Below, piece by piece: positions 42,253-51,610 of a DNA stretch of 64,000 nt. Both the position numbers and the translations under genes were made by a program. The notes below the pieces were generated by a model. That model saw only the letters and a program-made list of their open reading frames with translations, was not told the DNA's origin and ran no database searches. Source of the stretch: Bradyrhizobium sp. AZCC 1721 (GTDB taxonomy: Bacteria > Pseudomonadota > Alphaproteobacteria > Rhizobiales > Xanthobacteraceae); assembly GCF_036924715.1 (NCBI RefSeq), contig NZ_JAZHSB010000001.1, positions 6,997,001-7,061,000 of the forward strand, read 5' to 3'. Numbering within the stretch: position 1 is the first letter of the stretch; every line of letters begins with the position of its first letter.

Positions 42253-43140
42253 TCATAGCTGCCGCTCGCGTAAACGATCTATAGTCCAATCGAACAGATC
42301 GGTGGACCTCGAAAAAGATGGCGGCGGCTGCTCGCTGGGAAAAAGAACGGCCTTGAGCAGATGGGACACCACTTCAAGGGCAGGACTGTCCGCTGAGGCG
42401 CCGAAGTATTGAGAAATGCGCTGCACCCTTACATGCGCTGGCGGGTGCTCGGGCGCTCCGCCGGGTGGCTCCATCAGTAATAACCATGCTAGGGCAATGC
42501 CCGCGACAAGGATCCGAAACTCACGCTGACGCGGATCAGCCACGTCGGCGAAGATCCAGGATCCGGCGAAGTCGTCCGCCTCGTTCTCTTGACCAATCTT
42601 CAGGTTCTCCGGAAGATGGATCTGGTGTCGCTTGCTCATGTGCGCGATCTCATGAAGCAAGATTAGCCCCATTGCGCCAAAGAATATGTTGTTCACATCT
42701 GCCAGTAAAGGATCGCTCAAAGAGGGACGAACAGCGAGATTGGAAGGCCAATCTAGATCGTTCAGACGAAGCTTCCGTACGAACTCGATGTACTCCTGAG
42801 CCTCAGCAAGAGCGCGGCCTAGATCAACCGGGCCTTCGTGCGTCCCGCTAAGTGTACTGACGATGCGGATGAGACAGGCGGCATAAAGGCTCACGCACCA
42901 AACCGACGTTAAGCCAGCATAGGTCACCCACAAGTATTTCTTGGGCGGGTTCGAACCGAAATGCTGAACTTGCGAAGCAGGTGAACTTTTCAACGCTTCA
43001 AACGTCCACTCCTGGCCATTAAACACCAATCTTGCAAGCTGGCCGCTCTTTTCTGAAGCCAAAAGGAATGGGACGCTTCGCAGCTGATCTACGAAGGGCT
43101 CCATCAATACAGAAGTGGCTATTCGCGTAGCCGCAGTCAT
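42253..43140 (-). CDS. Putative zinc metallopeptidase, Lit (U49)-like
   Basis: A 295-residue protein with HEIAH in GLILLHEIAHMSKRHQ (a zinc-binding HExxH) and a downstream acidic segment ENEADDFAGSWIF that would give the third ligand. The segment after it is hydrophobic (ILVAGIALAWLLLM). The arrangement resembles peptidase U49, the family of E. coli Lit, which cleaves elongation factor Tu during T4 infection and blocks phage growth. I judge this from motif layout only. The gene overlaps the upstream DUF2130 gene by 4 bp (ATGA, 43137-43140), so the two proteins are made together. Confidence 0.68.
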   Translation of the reverse strand: MTAATRIATSVLMEPFVDQLRSVPFLLASEKSGQLARLVFNGQEWTFEALKSSPASQVQHFGSNPPKKYLWVTYAGLTSVWCVSLYAACLIRIVSTLSGTHEGPVDLGRALAEAQEYIEFVRKLRLNDLDWPSNLAVRPSLSDPLLADVNNIFFGAMGLILLHEIAHMSKRHQIHLPENLKIGQENEADDFAGSWIFADVADPRQREFRILVAGIALAWLLLMEPPGGAPEHPPAHVRVQRISQYFGASADSPALEVVSHLLKAVLFPSEQPPPSFSRSTDLFDWTIDRLRERQL

Positions 43141-44492
43141 TGGCTCACCTTAGAATGATGTCCATCTCTCTGAGTCAATTCTAAACTCATGCCTGCGATT
43201 TCCCCAGGCGCCTCAAGCAGCGGTGTATCCAAACTCGCGATTTCCGGCAGTGCCTTGCCAGCAATGCCCTGCAGGTCGCCATACATGCCTGCGGTCGTCT
43301 CGATCACGCTGATGATCTGCCCTTCGCGCTTCGCCCACTGCTTGGTCATGAATTTGCGCTCTTTGTCGAGATCGTCCTTCATGTCGCCGAATTTCTCGAT
43401 CGCCGCCTCGATTCGTTGGCGGAAGCGCGGGCCGGTCAGATACTGGTAGACCTGCTCCATCTTGGTTTGCTGGCCCTGCTGGGCGGTGCGCGAGGCGGCA
43501 ACGCCGATGAGAGTTTGGCGAAGCGAGACTGCCACGGGAATGGCGCAGCGAGTGTGAGCGACCCATACGCCGTCGACTAGGTCAAACGTTTCGACATCCC
43601 TGGGAAGGGCTTGCGAGATGATGAGCGCGACGTCGGCCTTCGCTGCGCGCTGGTCCTCTCTTAGCTTAGCAAGCCAGCCATCGCTCCAGTTTTTGGTCCG
43701 TTTGAATTCCCACAGGATGACGCCGGCAGTGTCACCAAGGGCGGCATTGACACGCTGCACGATATCGCCGCCAAACTCGCCCTTGCCAACCGGCTCGATA
43801 ATGTCGGCTGGGAATTTGTTCTTGAGCAAAGCCTCAAGCTCAAGCTCAAGGACTTCGCCCTGCGCCTGCTGCGAGCCCTGTTCGGCCCTGCGCTTGAGTT
43901 CCTCGATCTGCTTGGTCATGGCTAGCAGCTGCTGGTCTTTCTCGGAGAGCTTGAGTTTGAGCGAGTCCTCGGCCTCCAGCTTGGCCTTGGCTAGAATTTC
44001 AGTCTGGGTCGCCTGGACGCGCTTCTCGATCGTAAGCTCCAACTCGCGCCTTTCATCGTCAAGTGCGCGCTGTTTGCGGAGCAGTTCCGCCTGGGCCTGC
44101 TGAGCCTCAGCGAGCTTCTGGTTGTTTTGGGCTAGCGTCTGCTGAAGTTCGTTCAGCTCCTTGCTTTTAGTTTCCAGTTCAGCCGCCGTCGCTTCGCGAG
44201 CCTTCTTTGCCTCAATCGCCACGATCTGGCTGCGTTCGGTCTTTAGTCGACCGTTCACCTGGTCCTCAATCGTCTCGCGGGCTCGCGCAATCTCTTCTTG
44301 CTGCTGACGAAGCGCTTCCTCCTTCTTCGAAACCTCGGCGTCCTTGGCCGCAAGTTGCTCCTGATGTCTCCGCTGCATAGCATCAATGAGCGGAGCCGCA
44401 AGAGACTCGGTTAGTTTGATAGGGTGATGGCAGTTCGGGCAGTGTAGAGTGGGCTCATGTGCCGATCCCGCCGCGGTCGCTTTAATATTCAT
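43137..44492 (-). CDS. DUF2130 protein: coiled coil plus nuclease-like domain
   Basis: A 451-residue protein. It starts with a CPNCHHP half zinc-ribbon, continues with about 190 residues of coiled coil (roughly 30-220; rich in Glu, Gln, Lys) and ends with the DUF2130 domain, whose GVILWEFKRTKNW and EFGGDIVQRV segments have the look of a PD-(D/E)XK nuclease core. Members occur near mobile elements and in phages; their activity is unproven. The ATG at 44492 has AAGGAGGG 6 nt upstream. It is translationally coupled to the Lit-like gene. Confidence 0.85.
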   Translation of the reverse strand: MNIKATAAGSAHEPTLHCPNCHHPIKLTESLAAPLIDAMQRRHQEQLAAKDAEVSKKEEALRQQQEEIARARETIEDQVNGRLKTERSQIVAIEAKKAREATAAELETKSKELNELQQTLAQNNQKLAEAQQAQAELLRKQRALDDERRELELTIEKRVQATQTEILAKAKLEAEDSLKLKLSEKDQQLLAMTKQIEELKRRAEQGSQQAQGEVLELELEALLKNKFPADIIEPVGKGEFGGDIVQRVNAALGDTAGVILWEFKRTKNWSDGWLAKLREDQRAAKADVALIISQALPRDVETFDLVDGVWVAHTRCAIPVAVSLRQTLIGVAASRTAQQGQQTKMEQVYQYLTGPRFRQRIEAAIEKFGDMKDDLDKERKFMTKQWAKREGQIISVIETTAGMYGDLQGIAGKALPEIASLDTPLLEAPGEIAGMSLELTQRDGHHSKVSQ

Positions 44493-44516
44493 GAGCCCTC
44501 CTTTGATTCGCGCGTT

Positions 44517-44669
44517 CTAGGCTGCCGGAACAAAGGTGATCCGGCCAGTCTCATCGCGCTTGTGATAAGGCTTTACCGCGATTTCCACATCCGGGTCGAA
44601 GCCGGTCAGCATGCCCATGAGCTTTTCCACCGAAACCAGCCGGAACAGCTGCGCATCAGCTTCGGCAAG
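44517..44669 (-). pseudogene. C-terminal remnant of an XRE/HigA-type antitoxin
   Basis: A 50-codon fragment reads LFRLVSVEKLMGMLTGFDPD followed by VEIAVKPYHK and ends in GRITFVPAA before a stop. This is the typical end of an XRE-family antitoxin (L-x-x-ML-x-x-x-x-x-DVEI-x-V). The frame is closed upstream by a TGA at 44670-44672, so the DNA-binding part has been lost. It marks a decayed toxin-antitoxin locus just upstream of the DUF2130 gene. Confidence 0.7.
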
Positions 44670-45209
44670 TCAGGCTACTCGAAACGCATAGAGGGCCCCC
44701 ACAGGTATGCCATCAAATCATCGCGGATCCCTTTCAGGCCCATCAGGGAATCGGCATTGAATCTCTACGATGGAGCAAGCGTCGGTCGACGATACTGGTA
44801 CGACGAGAGTGGCTGGCTCAGGTTTTCGGCGGGACGTCGAATCATTGGAATGGACGATGCGGCGTCTTTGATCCGGTCGACTTTGAAGACCGCAGGGTAA
44901 CTTCCTACAGCGCACGGATGACGCGGGGCACGACGGCAATCGAAAACGACTTCCTGACCCCCGCCAGGGTCCGAGCCAGATTGGGTGTCCCTAGGCGGCC
45001 GCCAGGACCGTTTCTACAGAGAACTACTCGAGTGAGCCCGTGATCGGTGAGAGTCCGCTTTGCCACCAGGCGGCCATTCAGTTGGGCGCGGCGGAGTGGC
45101 CGGCCTCACCCAGATTGATCGATCATCGGCCAAACGTGTAATCATACAAGTTGCACTATCTCTCCGACTCAAGAGACAGTACATCTAGTTAGTGGCCATA
45201 GGTATCTTC
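44670..45209. other. Gene-free stretch before the Gabija pair
   Basis: About 540 bp between the antitoxin remnant and the OLD nuclease gene. Open frames are short and not recognisable. It must contain the promoter of the rightward Gabija genes, but I see no clear boxes. Confidence 0.45.
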
Positions 45210-47030
45210 ATGCGCATCAGCCGTATCGTCATCCGTAACTTCAGATCGTTCGAGCACTTGGATGTCAGCCTCAGTCAGAACACGACCTGCGTCATCGGCG
45301 AGAACAACGCGGGAAAGTCGAACCTCCTCCATGCACTGCGCCTGTGCTTGGACGTGAACCTGCCATCTTCCTACCGGGCTCTGGCGCTGAAGGATATACA
45401 CTCGGACGCCGACATCAGCGAGCCGACGCAGGTCCTGATCGGGGTGGAGATCACCGACTATCAAGGCAAGATCAACGAAGAGGCACTAGCAGGCGCGTGG
45501 CAGATTAAACCCGACCTCGCTCGCCTCATCTATCGGTTCAGGCCCAAACATGGGGTCCGCGAAGACCTGGAGGCGGAGGAGCGCCACGCCGGCGACCTGA
45601 CACTCGACGATTACCAATGGGAGATCACAGGCGGCGGCGATCCCAAGTTGGATATGGCGGAGGCCGATTGGCGCGACGACATTGGCATGTCTATACGATT
45701 CCCCGACCTCCAGTCTTTCCTAGTCGTCTTCCTGCCAGCTCTGCGCGACGTCGAAAGCGACCTACGTCAGACTCGGACGTCGCCACTGGCGCGCCTAATC
45801 GACGTGAGCGACATCGGGTCGGCCGAGCAGGAGACATTGATCGACGCTCTACGAAAAGCGAACGCGGCGATCGCAGCCTCCCCCACCATCGCCAGCTTGG
45901 CAGAGGCTATTGACAAGTCGTTCAAGGCCGTTAGCGGGCCGGCCTTCGAGATGGACGTGGGGCTCGGTCTTGCCGAACCCTCGTTCCCAATCATCGTCCG
46001 CGCCCTACGTATCCTGCTGACGAACATCGCAGTTGAGAACTTTGACCCCGCCAACAATGGGCTCGGCCTCAACAACATCCTCTACATCTCTATCCTGATC
46101 GAGTATTTCCACAAGCGGCTGGCCCAGCAGAAGTCGGCCGGACAGATCATCCTCTTCGAGGAGCCGGAAGCACATCTTCATCCACAGCTGCAGCTCGCGC
46201 TTTACAACGCGCTAAGTGCGCTTCCCTTCCAGTCGATCCTCACGACCCACAGTACGCACATCACCGCACAGGCGGGGCTCAACACATTCGTGGTGCTGAC
46301 TCACACTGGCGATCCGGCGACCGCGTCAGGTGTGCCGGCTCTCAATCCATCGCTCTCACCGACAGATGTGCATGATCTGGAGCGTTTCCTAGACGCCACC
46401 AAGTCGAACCTGCTGTTCGCGCGCAAAGTGATGCTCGTCGAAGGACCGGCCGAGCTCTTTCTGATACCGCCGTTAGTCAAGACAGTGCTGGGTCTCGATC
46501 TCGACCGAGCGGGCATCTCGGTGATTCCAATCTATGGCGTACATTTCGATGTCTACAGCAAGCTTTTCTGCGAAAGCTGCTTGCCGAAGAAATGCGCTAT
46601 CGTTGGTGACGGTGACTTGAAACCCAGCGACGCAGTCCTCTCGGGGGACGATGGCGAAGATGATCTTCCGCCCCCGCCCGATTTGAAGTCTTTGGAGAGC
46701 GATCACGTCAGGGCGTTCGTCTGCCAGACCACATTCGAGCGGGCGATCACGATGACGGGCACACTGCCGATGTTCATCGCAGCGGCCGAGGAGCTCGGGC
46801 TTCCGGGGGTTAAGTCTAAGCTCAAGAAGGGCCTCAAGGCGCTCCAGGCCGATGGGCTTGGCCAGGAAGCCAAGTTTGAAATCCTTGACCCGCTTCGCGC
46901 GACGGTCCTCAGCACCGCTAAGCGCGTCGGAAAGGCCCGTTTCGCGCAGATCGCCGCCCGTCATACCGAGAAGGCTACGGCGCTTCCCAAATATCTTAAG
47001 GACGCCGTCGCCTGGCTAGGTGAAGCATGA
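45210..47030 (+). CDS. gajA: Gabija GajA-like OLD-family nuclease
   Basis: A 606-residue protein with an ABC-type ATPase half and a TOPRIM nuclease half. Visible are Walker A GENNAGKSN (30-37), a Walker B LILFEEPEAHLHP (near 316), H-loop TTHSTHI (near 345), and TOPRIM motifs MLVEGPAELFLIP (near 408) and VGDGDLKPSD (near 464). GajA cuts DNA and is held in check by nucleotides until phage infection. The next gene encodes the helicase partner and overlaps by ATGA, the standard two-gene Gabija layout. I prefer ATG 45210; a GTG at 45192 adds six residues. Confidence 0.9.
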   Translation: MRISRIVIRNFRSFEHLDVSLSQNTTCVIGENNAGKSNLLHALRLCLDVNLPSSYRALALKDIHSDADISEPTQVLIGVEITDYQGKINEEALAGAWQIKPDLARLIYRFRPKHGVREDLEAEERHAGDLTLDDYQWEITGGGDPKLDMAEADWRDDIGMSIRFPDLQSFLVVFLPALRDVESDLRQTRTSPLARLIDVSDIGSAEQETLIDALRKANAAIAASPTIASLAEAIDKSFKAVSGPAFEMDVGLGLAEPSFPIIVRALRILLTNIAVENFDPANNGLGLNNILYISILIEYFHKRLAQQKSAGQIILFEEPEAHLHPQLQLALYNALSALPFQSILTTHSTHITAQAGLNTFVVLTHTGDPATASGVPALNPSLSPTDVHDLERFLDATKSNLLFARKVMLVEGPAELFLIPPLVKTVLGLDLDRAGISVIPIYGVHFDVYSKLFCESCLPKKCAIVGDGDLKPSDAVLSGDDGEDDLPPPPDLKSLESDHVRAFVCQTTFERAITMTGTLPMFIAAAEELGLPGVKSKLKKGLKALQADGLGQEAKFEILDPLRATVLSTAKRVGKARFAQIAARHTEKATALPKYLKDAVAWLGEA

Positions 47031-48799
47031 GTCTCACCGCGGAACAGCGCACCGCCATCGACCACGATGGTCATGTTATGCTCTCAGCCTGCCCAGGCAG
47101 CGGCAAGACGCACGTAATTGTCTCCAAGCTCCTACGCGCGGTCGACACATTGCGGGGCACTCCGCGCGCAGCGGCCTGCATCACGTACACAAACGCGGCA
47201 GTGTTGGAAATCGAGGCGCGACTGCGTCGGCAGCTGCAAGTCGGCGATGAAACGCATTTCGAGATCAGCACCATCCACGCATTTTGTCTGCAGTACGTGT
47301 TCCGGCCATATGCCTATCGAGTAAAGGGCTATGCGAAGGGCTTCGAAGTTCTGAGCCAGGATAATCCGGCATTCGCTAAATTCGTCGAGGCGACAACGCG
47401 GGAAAGTGGCCGTTACAACCTTCGTCAAACCGATTACGACGAGTTCGCCCAGATCCAGATCAACGAGACCGGCACCCCCATTGGCTCTGCGCTCACCAAC
47501 GGCGCCATCTCTACCCGAGAGGCAAAGCGCTATTGGCAGATGGTCCGCGAAGCAGGGTACGCGGACTTTGCGCTTATCGTCTACTTCTCGCTGCTGCTAC
47601 TGAAAAAATTCCCAGAAATAGCCGATCATCTTGCCTCGCGCTTCGCGTTTATCCTCATTGACGAGTTCCAGGATACGAGCGATCTCCAAGTCGAGATCCT
47701 GACGCTGATCGCCTCGCGCCAACGAACCCGCTTCTTCTTGGTCGGCGATCCAAACCAATCGATCTTCAGCTTCGCCGGGGCGCGCCCCGATCTTGCCGAT
47801 GTCTTCGCCAAACGGATCAACGCCAGGACCGACCTGTCGCTGTCCGGAAACTTCCGCTGTAGCCCACAGGTCATCGCCCATGCCGAAACGTTGATCCCTC
47901 GTGCACCCCCAATGACGGCAGTCGGCAAGGCTAAGGTCTATACGGAAACGCCAAAGCTTCAGAAGACAGCGACGCCATTCGAACTTTTGACGGACTATTT
48001 TCTCCCTGCGCTTGACGAGCTAAAAATCCCACTTGGTCAAGCTGCCATCCTTGCTCCGACCTGGTTCAGCCTATTCCCGCTCGGACGCAAGCTACGTGAG
48101 TACGGCATAGCCGTGGTCGGGCCCGGCGCTAGACCGTACAAACGCAACCGGCTTTTTGCGCCTTTGGCTGAGCAGATCTGCGGCTATCTCATCGAGCCGA
48201 AGCCCGACGCGCTAGTCGGCATCGAACGCCGCCTTTTCGAGACCGTGTTGAACGCAACAGCACAGCCGCGGTTTGATATCTTTTCTTATGACGGGCGGGC
48301 GGTCGTATTTCGACTGCTCGCTGAGGCTCGACGTCTGGAAAAACTCCATACAGGCGCGGAGGATTGGCTCAAGGCCGCTGTCGAGACCTTTGGTATAATT
48401 CTCCGTGAAGGCGGGCTTCTAACTGCGCCCGCGACCTCACGCCTAACCTCCTCAGTTGACGAAATCCTAGGCGATATACGCTCAAACAGGGTGGATGTCG
48501 CGAACTTGACCTTGGCCGATCTCGGTCTATACGCAAGTCATGGTGCTGCCTTGAAGCTCTCGACGCTTCATAATGCCAAAGGTCGTGAGTTCGATGCTAT
48601 CGCAATGATAGACCTGCACAATGGACGCATCCCGTTCTTCCGTGCCGAAACGCAAGAGCAAATCGAAGAAGCGCGACGGCTCTTTTACGTTGGAATCACG
48701 CGCGCGAAGCGGTACTTGCTTTACGGCATTGATCGCACGGATCTGAGGAACGCCCCATCTCCATTCCTCACTACGGCCGGGGGGCTCGGTCTTTGCTGA
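47027..48799 (+). CDS. gajB: Gabija GajB-like UvrD/PcrA helicase
   Basis: A 590-residue superfamily 1A helicase-like protein. Motifs: Q-motif LTAEQRTAIDHDG, Walker A ACPGSGKTH (22-29), motif Ia ITYTNAA, Walker B FILIDEFQDTSDLQ (near 207), motif III LVGDPNQSIFSFAGA, motif IV SGNFRCSP and motif V/VI STLHNAKGREFD and RRLFYVGITRAKRYL. GajB binds GajA and senses DNA ends or nucleotide changes in Gabija. It overlaps the GajA gene by 4 bp. Length and order are normal. Confidence 0.9.
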   Translation: MSLTAEQRTAIDHDGHVMLSACPGSGKTHVIVSKLLRAVDTLRGTPRAAACITYTNAAVLEIEARLRRQLQVGDETHFEISTIHAFCLQYVFRPYAYRVKGYAKGFEVLSQDNPAFAKFVEATTRESGRYNLRQTDYDEFAQIQINETGTPIGSALTNGAISTREAKRYWQMVREAGYADFALIVYFSLLLLKKFPEIADHLASRFAFILIDEFQDTSDLQVEILTLIASRQRTRFFLVGDPNQSIFSFAGARPDLADVFAKRINARTDLSLSGNFRCSPQVIAHAETLIPRAPPMTAVGKAKVYTETPKLQKTATPFELLTDYFLPALDELKIPLGQAAILAPTWFSLFPLGRKLREYGIAVVGPGARPYKRNRLFAPLAEQICGYLIEPKPDALVGIERRLFETVLNATAQPRFDIFSYDGRAVVFRLLAEARRLEKLHTGAEDWLKAAVETFGIILREGGLLTAPATSRLTSSVDEILGDIRSNRVDVANLTLADLGLYASHGAALKLSTLHNAKGREFDAIAMIDLHNGRIPFFRAETQEQIEEARRLFYVGITRAKRYLLYGIDRTDLRNAPSPFLTTAGGLGLC

Positions 48800-49086
48800 T
48801 TTCTGATATCGACAAGGCTTTCAGCATAAAGTCGGGACTCAAGAGTCGGAAGCAGCGCGACACTGCGGCGGAAATCACTGCCGGTAGGGCGCAACATCAT
48901 AGGCTGCAGAGTGGAGCTCGCGATTTACGTCTTTCTTTCAGAAAATAGCGTACTGCGTCATCCAGCTGGCAATTAGATCAGCACTTCGACGTCCATCCGA
49001 TCTAATTTGCATCAGACCGTCAGCATCGCTAAGGTGCTACCGGCATCCACAGGCTCTAGGCAGGGGGAGCTGCCGGTAATTGGTCG

Positions 49087-50028
49087 ATGCTTTGCGAACT
49101 AGCCCATTCCTTCTCACCCCGGATCGCCGAACTGCTGGAGCGTGACCGAGGCCTCACTCGCAACTTCCGCGAGGAGACTGTTACCGATCTGTTCATGGCC
49201 AGCCTCGTCGGGCTCGAAGCCTTTGGCGTTCGGGTCGACTTTCCAGACGAACCAACCACGGGCGGCGACATGGACTGGATCTATGCCGCCCCACTCGAGC
49301 TCAACGGAGGCCGCTACCTCCGCCTGATTCTTCAGGCCAAGCGCGCGCAGTTCGCGAAGCTAAAGAGCGGCGGCTACTGGTACTACCACCACCTCGACCA
49401 CGGTTCCCCTTCTGGTCAGCAGGCCCAAACGCTCATTGCATACGCGTCCACCACGCCGGCCGGTATGGCCACACTACCGCTTTATATCCTTTACCACCCG
49501 ACCTCCGCCCTCGCTCCCGCCACGCACAATCGCCCCGCGATCGAGGGCGTGAACTTGGTTTTCGCGCATCACGTAGCACCGGTTGTCTTCGGTGGTTGCG
49601 CAAGGACGCAGAAGAAGGTGGACTATTGGCGCGACCGCTTCATGCCGCTCTCCGAGATCCTGTGTTGGCCGGCCGCTGTGACGGAGCAGCGCGACCCCGC
49701 CGCTGCCGGCACAACGCAGTTCATGGTCGGGCTAGAGCGAGCGGTTCTGCCCGGTCTGACGGGCGCTTTCCATCCTGACGTGGTCGCCCGTCGGCTCGGA
49801 GAGCAGAGGGCGCGAACTGCAGTAGCTGCGGCGCCGGACGCGCCTACCCCGCCCCCCATCAAGCCGGTCGACGGTATTCCCGAGGACATCCGGCGCGCGA
49901 TCGAGGGGCAAGTGACGAAAAAGGACAGAAAGGAGCTGAAGCGCCCGCGAGTGATTCTTTCGACACGAATGCGGCGCGACAGCCCAAACTTCGATCTGGC
50001 TGAACAGCTCAGTCGGCGCCGAGACTAA
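49087..50028 (+). CDS. DUF6615-like protein, possible PD-(D/E)XK nuclease
   Basis: A 313-residue protein starting MLCELAHSFSPRIAELLERD then FREETVTDLFMASL. GGDMDWIY followed about 20 residues later by LRLILQAKRAQ resembles the D...(E/Q)xK core of restriction-like nucleases. The type matches what I remember as DUF6615 proteins, with GQQAQTLIAYAS and LPLYILYHP. The C-terminal quarter is basic. It stands alone, convergent with the next gene. Restriction or DNA repair is a guess from the fold pattern and the defence setting. In-frame TAG at 49057 leaves ATG 49087 as the first start. Confidence 0.65.
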   Translation: MLCELAHSFSPRIAELLERDRGLTRNFREETVTDLFMASLVGLEAFGVRVDFPDEPTTGGDMDWIYAAPLELNGGRYLRLILQAKRAQFAKLKSGGYWYYHHLDHGSPSGQQAQTLIAYASTTPAGMATLPLYILYHPTSALAPATHNRPAIEGVNLVFAHHVAPVVFGGCARTQKKVDYWRDRFMPLSEILCWPAAVTEQRDPAAAGTTQFMVGLERAVLPGLTGAFHPDVVARRLGEQRARTAVAAAPDAPTPPPIKPVDGIPEDIRRAIEGQVTKKDRKELKRPRVILSTRMRRDSPNFDLAEQLSRRRD

Positions 50029-50164
50029 GCAGCGCCCGATCCGTCGCCGCCTGTCCGCTTTGCGCCGATACTGTTGACGAAATCTTTTCAGGTTGAAGAA
50101 CAAACTTTCGTGGCTCCGCTCGCGAGCTTCTGATGTGGCGACCTCCGTACCGGCCTGCGAAAGC

Positions 50165-50186
50165 TTTCAGCGGCGGACCGCTGAAA
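50165..50186. terminator. Stem-loop between convergent genes
   Basis: TTTCAGCGG and CCGCTGAAA pair perfectly around CGGA, 137 bp after the DUF6615-like gene and 90 bp after the leftward gene. There is no T-run, so termination is only plausible. Confidence 0.4.
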
Positions 50187-50275
50187 CACTCTTCTCGGCG
50201 CGATTTTAGAAACCGGCCAGTCTTCACCTTTTTCGGAATTTTCGTCAAAAGGGGAAGCTAGCCACGTTGCGACGA

Positions 50276-51610
50276 TCAAATCTGTAAAGTCTTCAGCAGT
50301 TCTTCTTGCTCAGCCTCTTGCTCTCGGTAGCTCTTGCCCTCTTCCAGTTCCAGTCCAGCGTACAGATTGTCGATATCGGATCGATAGAGTCTGGATCTGA
50401 ACCCATCCTGATCTCGAGCCTTCTTACCGATATTGTGTGACGCGCCAGTCAATTTGATCTGCTGCACGTCGATAGCCGTTCGTACGGACCACGGATTGAG
50501 AATATCGCGGCCGTTCATCTGCACAATTTCCCGCGCAGCATGATCCTTCCATGCAAATTGCTCATTCGGGTGAAGTTGTTTGACGACGTAGCGGAACCAT
50601 CGCCACGCGGTACGCACCTCTTCGGCTTTGGTCTTCCCATAGCTGCGCACCAGGCGGTATGCATCGCGGTGAATGTTGCGCCCCGTTAGCCTGACCAGAC
50701 ATGAGCGGGACCAAGCATCAAACTCGTTGCGCAGCACGGGGGGCAAATTCATCAGCACATGCGAATGAAAGCCACGGCCGGGTGCATTTTCATGAACATA
50801 GACATACTTCAACTCGACTTTCGTCAGGGGGCTTCGAGCAGACAGCCGCCGACCGCGAAATCCGCCGCCGACATTCACCCATTTCCGTGCTTCGTTAAGA
50901 TAACGCCCCAAGATGTCGCACCCTTCGAGCTCGCTGAGTCCCATCATTGACCAAATGATGACCGCGTGAGCATTCAGCACGGTGCCGTCCTTCCACATGC
51001 CGTAGGCCATCGCATCGTAGACCTTCTGAACATCCTTTGACGTGAGGAAGGAGGACTTCATCTGTCGCGGCACCGATGTGACCCTAAAAGGGTTGACCAT
51101 CGCCCCAGGACGCTGATATCGGGGCGGCGGTGCATACGGCAGAGGCCCAATGAAGTGCGGCCACATCTCCCGAGCGTGTTCGTAAAGGTGCCGGCCTAAA
51201 GCCGCCGCCAATGGATCCGGATCGAACTGGATTACTTTGGCGCTTGCGCTCCCCTTTTCAGCCGGCAGCGTCGTTCCATACTCCTTCTCCGCGGATTCCT
51301 CGTCCTGCGCCAGCGCCGCCGCCATCACCCAAGGGCACGGTTTGGTCAGGGGATAGTGGTGACGCACCCGCTGCCATCGCCGGTCGTGCTCGAACTGCTC
51401 TCGCGTCCGCCGAGGCGGCTGAGGCATTATCGCGCTCAATCGTCTCGACCATTCATTGCCGCTTCCTGCAGCCGCGTTGCAAAGCCGCGTCAGATCGGGA
51501 TCGGTGGTGTCATACAAGCCGGCCAATCCAGCTTCCCAGAGGACGCGCGCGCGATCCGGGCCGTCTACGCTTTCCAGATACGTTACCAGTTCACTTTTCG
51601 TCTCATTCAT
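50276..51610 (-). CDS. Rep-like protein with an HxH motif
   Basis: A 444-residue protein. VYVHENAPGRGFHSHVLMNL has the pattern of the metal-binding HxH of HUH endonucleases, preceded by a Glu and a Gly-rich turn, and followed 60-70 residues on by AYRLVRSYGK and a second block YVVKQLHPNE where a catalytic Tyr could lie. HUH enzymes start rolling-circle replication or mobilise DNA. It is flanked by defence genes and has no origin or partner that I can see. The start at 51610 has GGAG 8 nt upstream (an ATG 6 bp earlier is too close to it). The HUH assignment is tentative. Confidence 0.5.
   Translation of the reverse strand: MNETKSELVTYLESVDGPDRARVLWEAGLAGLYDTTDPDLTRLCNAAAGSGNEWSRRLSAIMPQPPRRTREQFEHDRRWQRVRHHYPLTKPCPWVMAAALAQDEESAEKEYGTTLPAEKGSASAKVIQFDPDPLAAALGRHLYEHAREMWPHFIGPLPYAPPPRYQRPGAMVNPFRVTSVPRQMKSSFLTSKDVQKVYDAMAYGMWKDGTVLNAHAVIIWSMMGLSELEGCDILGRYLNEARKWVNVGGGFRGRRLSARSPLTKVELKYVYVHENAPGRGFHSHVLMNLPPVLRNEFDAWSRSCLVRLTGRNIHRDAYRLVRSYGKTKAEEVRTAWRWFRYVVKQLHPNEQFAWKDHAAREIVQMNGRDILNPWSVRTAIDVQQIKLTGASHNIGKKARDQDGFRSRLYRSDIDNLYAGLELEEGKSYREQEAEQEELLKTLQI

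Noticed and set aside
44457..44900. A 147-codon rightward open frame
   Set aside because: It overlaps the DUF2130 start and the antitoxin remnant on the other strand; the remnant explains the reading better.
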